NCBI GenBank assembly: GCA_007135845.1
Contig: SLIC01000234.1
Location: 1 to 6,694, forward strand
DNA from: Candidatus Brevefilum sp.
Lineage (GTDB): Bacteria; Chloroflexota; Anaerolineae; Anaerolineales; Anaerolineaceae
Direction: 5' to 3'
Length of the DNA: 6,694 nucleotides
A program made the translations under genes and the position numbers. Position 1 is the stretch's first letter; each line of letters opens with the position of its first letter. Under the pieces are notes generated by a model. The model ran no database searches and was not told the origin of the DNA. It saw only the letters and a list, made by a program, of their open reading frames with translations. Below, one piece after another: positions 1 to 6,299 of this stretch.

Positions 1-1
1 C

Positions 2-958
2 AATGCACAGCGAAAAATTAAAGAAGATTTAGAACTGGTTTCAAAAGATTTAGATTTTGATACGAAAGAGCCAAACCAGCCTGGTCGTGTTGCTCCTATT
101 CTGCGTTCCGATTGTGCCGACGCTTTGGACGAGTTGGGCTACATCCCTGAAGACCTGTACGCATTTGTTGAAATTCCTAGAAATGAAACAACCCCATCTT
201 TTCTGATTGGGAAATACCCGGTCACCAATGCCCAGTATGCCCGCTTTTTACAGTCCGAACACTTTAGTAACCCTGATCTATGGATTGATTTCCCAAAATA
301 TACTTTACTGGATGATGTGTATCGTGATTCAGGCACTAGCAGGGATACTGGACGGATTTTGTTCAAATTATTCATGAAAATCAATAAAATGCGTGCTGAA
401 GAAGGGGTGTTGTATCCCCTATTCTGGCGAGACCTGCGGTTTGGCGGTCGTCGTGCTGCTGTGCCGGTGGTGGGCATCACATGGCTGGAGGCGAATGCCT
501 ATTGCAAATGGCTGCAGGCAAATTGGGACGAGCTGGAAGAAGGCAAGCAGGGCCTGGCAAAACCTAAGCTGATCCGCCTGCCGCGCGAAGATGAATGGGT
601 GCTGGCGGCGGGTGGTGATGAAAAGGGCCGGTATGCCTTTGGTAAACTCGATAACCCTGAAGAGGAAATTACACCTTATTGCAATACGTGGGAAAGCGGC
701 ATCCGGCGCACTACACCGGTGTGGATGTACCCCCAGGGTGAATCCGAACCACATAAAGTGATGGATATGAGCGGGAATGTATGGGAGTGGCAGGCCAATT
801 ACTTTGATAACGATCATGATCGTTGGCCGCTTCGTGGTGGTTTTTGGGGTGATAAATATAGGAATGTAAATGTTTCTTCACGCATTTACACCGAAATAAA
901 AGGCAGTTGGTGCAGCTATGCTATTGGGTTTCGTTTGTGTTCTAGTCGAAGCACTTAG
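2..958 (+). CDS. SUMF1/FGE-sulfatase-like domain protein, C-terminal part (start outside window)
   Basis: The frame is open from base 2, giving 318 residues before TAG at 956-958, so this is the C-terminal part of a longer protein. An internal TTG at 125 could serve as a start but has no clear ribosome binding site, and the frame continues upstream with protein-like sequence. Seen: a charged linker (about 1-50) running into a DALDELGY / DLYAFVEIP stretch like the end of HEAT-type repeats, then the SUMF1 (FGE/EgtB/PvdO) fold with IGKYPVTNAQY (69-79), GITWLEANAYCKWL (about 157-170), IRLPREDEW (191-199), VMDMSGNVWEW (253-263), LRGGFW (277-282) and IGFRLC near the end. The cysteine pair that follows RGG in true formylglycine-generating enzymes is absent (RGGFWGDKYRN), so sulfatase activation is unlikely. 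The fold is C-type-lectin-like and may serve for ligand binding. Inference: such domains often sit at the end of NACHT or repeat proteins. The next gene is convergent. Confidence 0.88.
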   Translation, partial: NAQRKIKEDLELVSKDLDFDTKEPNQPGRVAPILRSDCADALDELGYIPEDLYAFVEIPRNETTPSFLIGKYPVTNAQYARFLQSEHFSNPDLWIDFPKYTLLDDVYRDSGTSRDTGRILFKLFMKINKMRAEEGVLYPLFWRDLRFGGRRAAVPVVGITWLEANAYCKWLQANWDELEEGKQGLAKPKLIRLPREDEWVLAAGGDEKGRYAFGKLDNPEEEITPYCNTWESGIRRTTPVWMYPQGESEPHKVMDMSGNVWEWQANYFDNDHDRWPLRGGFWGDKYRNVNVSSRIYTEIKGSWCSYAIGFRLCSSRST

Positions 959-1016
959 TATTCTGTATCATGAAAGTGGTAGTTTATTTCTTTTTGTTGG
1001 TAGTCTGCAAAAGGCA
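959..1016. other. Convergent intergenic gap
   Basis: These 58 bases separate the stop of the SUMF1-like gene on the plus strand from the stop of the membrane protein gene on the minus strand. The segment is T-rich on the plus strand (around 985-1000), but I see no stem strong enough to call a terminator in either direction, and no copy of the 3' end of the SUMF1-like gene that could act as a template repeat. Confidence 0.5.
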
Positions 1017-2783
1017 TCAGCGATGGGGTTTCAGCAGCACCCATTGGCCGGTGTGGCTGAAAAGTGTCTCATACAGGTTGGTTACTGTATCGTACTGCTG
1101 AGGATTGCTTTCAATCTCTTGCCATTCGACATTTGTGATCAGGACGTAATCATAGACTTCATCAACGATATCCGGGTAGACATCATGGGGTGCATGAACA
1201 AAGGTGAAGTTCTCCCGGGTGGCGCTGGCATCAAAGTAAACGTTGAACAGCACCATCAGCTCATTGATGTCTTTGCCAATGCGGATCCTGGCACCTTCAA
1301 AAACCGAGTCTATAGAATAAAAACGCATCTCGGGGAAAAAACTGATTTCCTCCTCAAATTCTGACAGGGGTAAACCGGCCTGGTTGAAGATGCGTTCGTT
1401 CATGCGGGTGATGAACATCAGGCGCATATTGGTGATAAAGGGAGACAACAGAATGGAGAGGATGATGACCAGGTTGGCGATGTTTCGAGTCAGTTTATCT
1501 GGTAAGAGGAACAGTGAGGCGAACAGCAGGGTCAGCAAAAGTGGGTAATAGTACAGGCTTACAACCGCCTGCAAGTTCCAATCCATCAGGGGTGCGACAA
1601 AACGCATTAAGAAGCGGATGCCAAGCAAGGCCCCCATCCCCAGTGCCCCATAAAGCAGGATTGCTTTTCGATTTCCGCTAGACTCTGCCCAATTCAGATC
1701 AATAAACTGGGCGGCCAATACACACAAGACGGGTAGGATCGGCAGTCCAAAGCGCGTCATATAGCCAAAACGGATATTGATCGTTAGGATTAGAAAGGCA
1801 ATGAAGGCCAGGGGCACGCTCCACACCAGCTTGCGGCTGATGTGTGCTTTGCGGTTGATCAACACACCGCTGATGAGGAACAATACAAAGGGGATCAGCG
1901 TATGCTCAAACCAGTAACCCTGGTACCAGTCGTGATGATAAGCATGCCAGACCGAATCTGCGGCATGGGATACATAGGAGCCAAAAAAGGCACGCCAGTC
2001 GCTTAACCTTAAGCCGAATAGTGGGTCGCCTAAGAGGATGCCGTTGAGCATGACAAACAGGATCACGCCTGCAATCACGCCGCCTATCACCCAGAGGATG
2101 TTCTTCAGTAAGAAGGTCAGATCGAACTTGCCGTCTTCTGACCAGCCAAACCCGATGAGGAGCACAGCGGCTGGGAGTGTGGTTTCTTTGGTTTTAAATG
2201 AAAGGAATAACAGCAAACCGAATAATGCCATCATCCACGGTTTTTGATGGCCCTTGTTGACCGAAAAGATGTACAGGGCGACCATGGCCGAGATCATGGT
2301 CATGGCGGTCAGGTCAATCACAATCACACCAGACACTTCAGCAACCACGGGTATGGCAAAGAACATTCCCACCGCCAGCAAGGCATTGATAAAGCTGCTG
2401 TTCTTAAGTACTTTTCTGGCTGATACATAAATTAGAAACACATTCATCCCCACCAGGAAGCCCCAGAAATTCTGATAACCGACCAGGGGATGCGGGGCTA
2501 GTTCGAGGAACAGCTTCTGCAAGAAGACGTGAAAGTACCGGTTGAGGATCCAGGCAGTCGTGATATTGTTGAGGCCAACATCCATATAAAGGGTGATGTC
2601 TGATGAATTTGGGCCACCGCGGGCAAATAGTGCGAAGAGGATAGCCGTAATTAATGAAGCAAGCGCTGCCAGGACGACCTCTACACGCCAGCTGATGTGG
2701 ATTTTTTCTAGAAAACCCAAAACTGATGGGCCAGTTTTCGTTGAAGAGGTTTCCAGATTTTCTGCAGGTTGATGTTCGGACAT
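1017..2783 (-). CDS. Multi-pass membrane protein, probable GT-C (GT39/PMT-like) glycosyltransferase
   Basis: This 588-residue protein has a short polar N-terminus (1-33), about 11-12 hydrophobic segments between 35 and 452 (for example 35-55, 131-151, 225-247, 294-311, 319-337, 373-397, 407-427, 433-452), and a soluble C-terminal domain of about 135 residues. The first external loop carries acidic residues in SSDITLYMDVG (60-70), where GT-C enzymes keep their catalytic aspartate, and SFKTKETTLP (195-204) resembles the K-E motif of PMT-like enzymes. GT-C proteins transfer a sugar from a polyprenyl-phosphate donor to an acceptor on the outer face of the membrane. The ATG overlaps the stop of the GT2 gene by one base (TGATG) and has an AAGGA six bases upstream inside that gene, so the two are probably translationally coupled. 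The acceptor is unknown. The fold call comes from topology and short motifs, so an uncharacterised polytopic protein remains possible. Confidence 0.8.
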   Translation of the reverse strand: MSEHQPAENLETSSTKTGPSVLGFLEKIHISWRVEVVLAALASLITAILFALFARGGPNSSDITLYMDVGLNNITTAWILNRYFHVFLQKLFLELAPHPLVGYQNFWGFLVGMNVFLIYVSARKVLKNSSFINALLAVGMFFAIPVVAEVSGVIVIDLTAMTMISAMVALYIFSVNKGHQKPWMMALFGLLLFLSFKTKETTLPAAVLLIGFGWSEDGKFDLTFLLKNILWVIGGVIAGVILFVMLNGILLGDPLFGLRLSDWRAFFGSYVSHAADSVWHAYHHDWYQGYWFEHTLIPFVLFLISGVLINRKAHISRKLVWSVPLAFIAFLILTINIRFGYMTRFGLPILPVLCVLAAQFIDLNWAESSGNRKAILLYGALGMGALLGIRFLMRFVAPLMDWNLQAVVSLYYYPLLLTLLFASLFLLPDKLTRNIANLVIILSILLSPFITNMRLMFITRMNERIFNQAGLPLSEFEEEISFFPEMRFYSIDSVFEGARIRIGKDINELMVLFNVYFDASATRENFTFVHAPHDVYPDIVDEVYDYVLITNVEWQEIESNPQQYDTVTNLYETLFSHTGQWVLLKPHR

Positions 2784-3688
2784 CAGGTTTCCTTTTTATG
2801 TGATTTTTGATTGATTAACTGTAACCTGATCGCAGACAATTGCTGGGCAACTAAACCAATCACAAAAAACAATAAGCCGGTGAAAATCGCTAACACAGCC
2901 CCTACACTCAATCCACGGCCCATCAGGATAAACGGCAGACCCCAACCAATACCCAGAAGAATAAATAAGAACGACAGGGGTAAGAAAACCCTGAGGGGAT
3001 TGAACATCATTGCAATATTAAGGATATTGATGAGGGTGTCGAAGGCAGTGTACAGGTTAATGGTACTCTTGCCGGCAATGCGTTTTTTAACAGTAATTGG
3101 ATGTTCCACAACGAGGTGACGTTGGTTGATGAAAACAAGGGTGATGATATCGCTAAAGGCCATGGTATCGGGGCACAATTCGATGTATTTTTGGGCCAGT
3201 TCGGTTTGGTAAAGCTTGAAACCAGAATTTAAATCCTTGATTGGCATGGGCATCAGGAACCTGGCAAAATTGCGGATGATCCATTTGCCAGTAGAGCGGA
3301 ATGAACTGGCCATAAATTCGGGCGGACGGGAGCCCACCACGAGATCAGCCTGTTCACCGATTGCCACCTGGAACAATGCATCGATGTCAGCATGACTGTG
3401 CTGTCCATCGGCATCAATGGTTACAGTGTAGGGTGTACTGGCATGGGCAATTCCCGTTTTTAACGCACCGCCGTAGCCGTGGTTCACCCCGTGATGATAA
3501 ACCTCCACGCCAGGTATCTGCGCATAATCATCCAGGATTGATTTAGTTTGATCATTCGAGCCGTCGTTAACCAGAATTAATGACCAGTTTTTGTTTTGGC
3601 AATGTTCAACGAGGCCCGGTAAAAACAGGGGCAGTGACTCTTCTTCGTTATAAATTGGAACCACAACCGAAAGTGCGTTGTTTACCAT
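2783..3688 (-). CDS. GT2 polyprenyl-phosphate glycosyltransferase (DPM1/GtrB-like)
   Basis: A 301-residue GT-A glycosyltransferase followed by two membrane helices. Seen: PIYNEEESL (11-19) at the start of the nucleotide-binding fold, NDGSND (41-46), the metal-binding DADGQH (92-97), KDLNSGFKLY (151-160), and KKRIAGKS (201-208) near the active site, then hydrophobic segments at about 233-256 and 261-285. Family knowledge: such enzymes move a sugar from a nucleotide sugar to dolichyl- or undecaprenyl-phosphate on the cytoplasmic face, and the lipid-linked sugar then feeds GT-C enzymes. The downstream overlapping gene is a probable GT-C protein, which fits that pairing. Which sugar (mannose, glucose or another) cannot be read from sequence. 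The ATG start is supported by AAGGA at 3695-3699 with a six-base spacer and by a promoter just upstream. Length and C-terminal helices match DPM1/GtrB-type bacterial enzymes. Confidence 0.93.
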   Translation of the reverse strand: MVNNALSVVVPIYNEEESLPLFLPGLVEHCQNKNWSLILVNDGSNDQTKSILDDYAQIPGVEVYHHGVNHGYGGALKTGIAHASTPYTVTIDADGQHSHADIDALFQVAIGEQADLVVGSRPPEFMASSFRSTGKWIIRNFARFLMPMPIKDLNSGFKLYQTELAQKYIELCPDTMAFSDIITLVFINQRHLVVEHPITVKKRIAGKSTINLYTAFDTLINILNIAMMFNPLRVFLPLSFLFILLGIGWGLPFILMGRGLSVGAVLAIFTGLLFFVIGLVAQQLSAIRLQLINQKSHKKET

Positions 3689-3717
3689 GAATTATCCTTG
3701 GTCATTACATGGAGGTG

Positions 3718-3747
3718 ATTATAGCATTGAAAACCACAGCCTGGCAA
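3718..3747 (-). promoter_or_regulatory. Predicted sigma70-type promoter for the GT2/GT-C operon
   Basis: On the minus strand a TTGCCA -35 box (3742-3747, one mismatch to TTGACA) is followed after 18 bases by a perfect TATAAT -10 box (3718-3723). It has an extended -10 TG at the proper place (TGCTATAAT). Transcription would start near 3711, giving a leader of about 23 bases that contains the AAGGA site for the GT2 start. This assumes a standard housekeeping sigma factor. Confidence 0.7.
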
Positions 3748-3773
3748 ATGACTGGGTTGACCAGGCAGTCATT
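3747..3773. repeat. Perfect 8-bp inverted repeat abutting the -35 box
   Basis: AATGACTG (3747-3754) and CAGTCATT (3766-3773) are exact reverse complements separated by 11 bases. The left arm overlaps the last base of the predicted -35 box at 3742-3747. It could be an operator for a dimeric regulator of the glycosylation operon, or a weak hairpin ending the M48 transcript. No U-run follows on the minus strand, so an intrinsic terminator is unlikely. Confidence 0.45.
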
Positions 3774-3832
3774 ATGGTTTTGGGTTGCCGCTCCACCTGT
3801 ATGAGTTTATCAGGTTAGATGTTGCCTGAGGA

Positions 3833-4960
3833 TCAGCTTTCTCCCCAGGCTTCTGCTTTCTTGATGCGAGCATTCAGGGGTGGGTGGCTGTAAAACATAA
3901 CGACCACCCATGGCTCGGGGTCAACCTCACTCAGGTTTTGGTTCGCCAGGCGGGTAAAGGCTGAGGCATATGCCTTGGGTTTTTCGGTCGTATCGAGGGC
4001 GTAATCATCCGCTTTGCTTTCGCGCCAGCGAGAAAAGGCATTTTCGATTGGTGAAATCACCAATTGATAAAGCGCCAGCAATATCATCAAAGCAGGGAAT
4101 CCAGCCGGGTCTGCCACTCCGGTCAGCCCAAATGTACCAATCGCCCAGTTCATCAATAGGGAAATCAGGTAGAACCCCAAACCTGTCAGGAGGGTGCCAA
4201 AGCCGATCAGCCAGGCCATGTCGTTATGCACGTGATGACCCAGTTCATGGGCCAGGACGGTTTCGATTTCGTCGGGAGAAAACTCATCGATCAGAGTGTC
4301 TCCCAGGATGATACGCCGGGTGTTGCCGAGGCCGGTTAGGGCGGCGTTGGCCTGCTTGGTCCGGCGAGACATGTCCATTTTGAAGACACCTTTTACCTTT
4401 GTGTTCGCTTTTTCAGCAAGTTTTATCAAGCGTTCTTCCAGGTCAGCATGGTCTTCTCCCAAGGGGGTGAACTTGTTGAAGATGGGCATCAGCAAGACTG
4501 GCGCCAGGTTTGACAGAAGCACACTGAACAACAACATCCCCACCGTCAGCCACAGCCACCAGGCATCCCCAGCGATTCTAAGGATCAGGTAAACCATTTG
4601 GATCAAAAACAGTCCCAAGACAGCACCAACGGCCAGGCCCTTCAGCTGGTCAACCACCCAATCTTTAAAGGATTGTGTGGAAAGCTCATAGCGGTGCGGC
4701 AGGACAAACCCGGTGTAGTAGCCCAGGGGCAGGTTGAGCAGGTAGTAGATTCCGGCAAAGATGATGACAAATCCAGCCACGATCAGCCAGTCGTTGCTGG
4801 TCAGGCTTTGCAGCCAGGCGCGGGTGGCAGTCGCCCAACCGGTTACCAGCCAAAGGATGGCGTAGAGCAGGCTGATGCCCTGGTCTACCAGCCACAGACG
4901 GCGTTTAATGCGGGCATATTGTTTGGCTTGTTTTTGGCGTTCGGTGTCCAATTGGGTCAT
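3833..4960 (-). CDS. M48 family (Ste24/CAAX protease-like) membrane zinc metalloprotease
   Basis: A 375-residue integral membrane peptidase. Seen: an N-terminal region with several hydrophobic segments (about 24-45, 57-77, 103-128, 133-157), the conserved run RRTKQANAALTGLG (199-212), the zinc motif HELGH (H238, E239, H242), two further hydrophobic segments (about 249-270 and 285-303), the third zinc ligand region RESKADDYAL (E314 the likely ligand), and a late SHPP (358-361). This order is the Ste24p layout (M48_N plus peptidase M48). In bacteria such enzymes are thought to act in membrane protein quality control; CAAX processing is not expected. I start it at ATG 4958-4960 because AAGGA at 4966-4970 lies five bases upstream. 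The frame continues to a TTG at 5027-5029, but that has no ribosome binding site and the extra 23 residues look unlike the family. It appears to be transcribed alone, with long gaps on both sides. Confidence 0.95.
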   Translation of the reverse strand: MTQLDTERQKQAKQYARIKRRLWLVDQGISLLYAILWLVTGWATATRAWLQSLTSNDWLIVAGFVIIFAGIYYLLNLPLGYYTGFVLPHRYELSTQSFKDWVVDQLKGLAVGAVLGLFLIQMVYLILRIAGDAWWLWLTVGMLLFSVLLSNLAPVLLMPIFNKFTPLGEDHADLEERLIKLAEKANTKVKGVFKMDMSRRTKQANAALTGLGNTRRIILGDTLIDEFSPDEIETVLAHELGHHVHNDMAWLIGFGTLLTGLGFYLISLLMNWAIGTFGLTGVADPAGFPALMILLALYQLVISPIENAFSRWRESKADDYALDTTEKPKAYASAFTRLANQNLSEVDPEPWVVVMFYSHPPLNARIKKAEAWGES

Positions 4961-4965
4961 ATTGT

Positions 4966-4975
4966 TCCTTTCCTT
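4966..4975 (-). promoter_or_regulatory. Shine-Dalgarno site deciding the M48 start
   Basis: On the minus strand two copies of AAGGA lie in tandem (4966-4970 and 4971-4975), the nearer one five bases before ATG 4958-4960. This supports the 375-residue form over a longer TTG-initiated one. Confidence 0.7.
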
Positions 4976-5042
4976 TAGCCTTGATTGTTGGTCGGGGAGG
5001 CTGAACAATCTCCAGATGTGTTCGTTCAACTTATTTGCAGGT

Positions 5043-5298
5043 TTACGCTATGTAGGTTCCTAAATCAACCCCTTTGGTCTCACTATCCAGAACTTGCAGG
5101 CAGATGGGGATGACAATTTCATCGATGTAAGAATTCAACTTCCGCCAGTTCAAACAGGAAAACTTCTGATTTCGGGGTCACATCAGCCATAACATGGTTG
5201 CCGCCTGGCGTGAAAGTACTGGCGTTTATTTTACCCCTTTTGATTATGTGGCAGGCTACCCTATTGATGACAATTTCAAGTTTGAAGGGGTGTTTCTT
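5043..5298 (-). pseudogene. Possible frameshifted remnant of a small unidentified gene
   Basis: On the minus strand, just after the UbiX stop, one frame stays open from 5298 to a TGA at 5119-5121 and reads as plausible protein (pieces such as KLEIVINRVACHII and VTPKSEVFLFELAE). A +1 frame then reads plausibly from about 5150 to a TAA at 5043-5045 (NSYIDEIVIPICLQVLDSE). A single-base indel near 5130-5150 would join them into about 85 residues. The first part has no ATG, GTG or TTG before an internal ATG in HVMADV, and no ribosome binding site is evident, so an intact small gene is unlikely. I do not recognise the family. It could be a decayed gene, an assembly error in a real gene, or chance. 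Confidence 0.28.
5109..5278. repeat. 13-bp direct repeat pair
   Basis: GATGACAATTTCA occurs at 5109-5121 and again at 5266-5278, 157 bases apart, both inside the gene-free stretch. On the minus strand each copy can be read as Glu-Ile-Val-Ile in the two frames described for the possible remnant. Flanking bases differ, so this is not an extended duplication. Confidence 0.6.
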
Positions 5299-5300
5299 AG

Positions 5301-5867
5301 TTAGTCCCCCCAGGGCTGGTAAGCGTTGTTCTGGATCCCAACCCTTGCCAGCATGCGGCCGACCGTGTTGTCCACCAGGTCATCAATTGATTTTGGTTGG
5401 CTGTAAAAAGAAGGGATAGGTGGAAAGATGATTGCACCAGCCTGGGCAGCCCGGGTCATCAGTTGCAGGTGACCGCTGTGGAGCGGGGTTTCACGCACAG
5501 CCAACAAGAGCGGTCTACCTTCTTTTAAGCACACATCCGCCGCACGCAGGACGAGGTTTTCGGCGTAGCTATTGGCAACCCCGGAGAGCGTTTTGATAGA
5601 GCAGGGGACAATCAGCATACCATCCACAGGGTAGGAACCGGAGGCAATCGGTGCGCCGAGGTCATCCGGACTGTAGCTGCGAGCAGCAAGGGGGGTAATC
5701 TCAGCCATGGATTTTCCGGTTTCCTCAGCCAGGACCTGCGTACCCATTGGACTGATCACCAGGTGAACCTCGATATCGAGGGCGTTCAACATTTCAAGGG
5801 CACGTAACCCATAGATTGCGCCGCTGGCGCCAGAAATTGCAATTATGATGCGTTTAATCATATTCAT
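5301..5867 (-). CDS. ubiX: UbiX-family flavin prenyltransferase
   Basis: A 188-residue flavoprotein that joins a dimethylallyl unit to reduced FMN, making the prenylated FMN cofactor of UbiD-type decarboxylases. Seen: a Rossmann-like start with ISGASGAIYG (11-20) for the flavin phosphate, VDGMLIVPCSIKTLSGVA (81-98), the conserved VRETPLHSGHLQLM (124-137), PPIPSFY (149-155) and DNTVGR (166-171), where Tyr155 and Arg171 match residues that bind the prenyl phosphate in the family. Length is normal. The start ATG AAT ATG offers two starts two codons apart. Neither has a Shine-Dalgarno site, and a TATAAT box lies only seven bases upstream, so a leaderless message is possible. The aconitase X small subunit ends 42 bases upstream on the same strand, with a hairpin-like repeat between. 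Family membership is very secure; the partner decarboxylase is not in the window. Confidence 0.96.
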   Translation of the reverse strand: MNMIKRIIIAISGASGAIYGLRALEMLNALDIEVHLVISPMGTQVLAEETGKSMAEITPLAARSYSPDDLGAPIASGSYPVDGMLIVPCSIKTLSGVANSYAENLVLRAADVCLKEGRPLLLAVRETPLHSGHLQLMTRAAQAGAIIFPPIPSFYSQPKSIDDLVDNTVGRMLARVGIQNNAYQPWGD

Positions 5868-5869
5868 AG

Positions 5870-5902
5870 AAAAAATTATAACCGGATTTATTTTGGTTAT
5901 AA
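5870..5902 (-). terminator. Hairpin with U-run, or palindromic promoter, in front of ubiX
   Basis: TTATAACC (5876-5883) and GGTTATAA (5895-5902) form a perfect 8-bp inverted repeat with an 11-base loop. On the minus strand the second arm is followed at once by six T residues (5875-5870), the form of an intrinsic terminator or attenuator between aconitase X and ubiX. The stem has only two G-C pairs and is weak. The same bases contain TATAAT (5875-5880) seven bases before the ubiX ATG, with a poor TTTATA -35 candidate 17 bases further up, so it may instead be a promoter with a palindromic operator. Confidence 0.4.
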
Positions 5903-5909
5903 ACCAGGT

Positions 5910-6299
5910 TTAACAACCTGTAACCAGGCCTGTTTCAGCGTCAACCTGGAGTTGCATCCCTGTGACCAGTTGATTGATCTGTACCTGGTCGATGCAGGGT
6001 ATCTCACTGATGATGCAGCCCACTGCGGTAATCGTTTCACATTCTGTGTTGATGATCGCAGCCGGAGCATGGCCGTTGTGTTTGAGTCGATAGAGGATGT
6101 AAGAGCCGACCGTTGAACCTTTGCCGGTGGGAAATACCAGCACCTTTCCTGCCAGAGATTGGCCTTCGAGGTCGTGCCCTGCCTCGGTGATCGTGCCAGT
6201 CTCAGGGTCCACTCCGCCATAGAAGGAGATGCCCATCTGGCTGACCAGTGCCTCACCACGAGCCTGCCCGGGAAAGATGGTGCGGCCTGTCAACCTCAT
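5910..6299 (-). CDS. Aconitase X small (swivel) subunit, DUF126; phosphomevalonate dehydratase small subunit-like
   Basis: A 129-residue protein matching the swivel domain of aconitase X (DUF126) over its whole length. Seen: GRTIFPGQARGEAL (5-18), GGVDPETGTI (28-37), LAGKVLVFPTGKGS (49-62), the family hallmark GKGSTVGSYILY (59-70) with the conserved serine, HAPAAIIN (77-84) and a C-terminal VDAETGLV. The small subunit closes over the iron-sulfur catalytic subunit to complete the dehydratase active site. Known members are archaeal phosphomevalonate dehydratase and bacterial cis-3-hydroxy-L-proline dehydratase; some family members carry both domains on one chain, while here the two are separate genes. 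The ATG overlaps the TGA of the large subunit gene (ATGA), and AGGAGG at 6307-6312 lies seven bases upstream, so translation is likely coupled and subunit amounts matched. The substrate cannot be proven from this chain; the UbiX neighbour favours the mevalonate role. Confidence 0.93.
   Translation of the reverse strand: MRLTGRTIFPGQARGEALVSQMGISFYGGVDPETGTITEAGHDLEGQSLAGKVLVFPTGKGSTVGSYILYRLKHNGHAPAAIINTECETITAVGCIISEIPCIDQVQINQLVTGMQLQVDAETGLVTGC

Larger units (their letters stand above)
4961..5300. other. 340-base stretch without an intact gene
   Basis: This lies between the M48 start and the UbiX stop. The M48-proximal part holds its ribosome binding site and presumably its promoter, though I found no convincing -10/-35 pair. 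The rest (about 5043-5298) carries two protein-like minus-strand open stretches in different frames, annotated separately as a possible remnant, and a 13-base direct repeat. No tRNA or clear terminator was seen. Confidence 0.5.

Noticed and set aside
918..1364. Plus-strand open frame running past the SUMF1-like gene into the membrane protein gene
   Set aside because: It overlaps the ends of two well supported genes in other frames, has no ribosome binding site, and shows no family signature.
3795..3815. ACCTG ... CAGGT hairpin after the M48 stop as a terminator
   Set aside because: The stem is only five base pairs with an 11-base loop and no U-run follows on the minus strand.
4598..4978. Plus-strand open frame of about 126 codons antisense to the M48 gene
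   Set aside because: It is antisense to the conserved N-terminal membrane region of the protease and its product is low-complexity in Gln, Gly and Asp with no motif.
4961..5029. Longer M48 protease start at TTG 5027-5029
   Set aside because: No ribosome binding site precedes the TTG and the 23 added residues are polar and unlike the family; ATG 4958-4960 has AAGGA at a five-base spacing.
5198..5419. Plus-strand open frame with a hydrophobic start (PGVKVLAFILPLLIMW)
   Set aside because: Half of it is antisense to the secure ubiX gene, it begins at TTG without a ribosome binding site, and the hydrophobic run is probably chance.
5897..6259. Minus-strand open frame overlapping the aconitase X small subunit
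   Set aside because: It is an alternative frame of a gene whose own frame matches DUF126 from end to end; its translation is rich in Ser, Arg and Trp and unlike a protein family.
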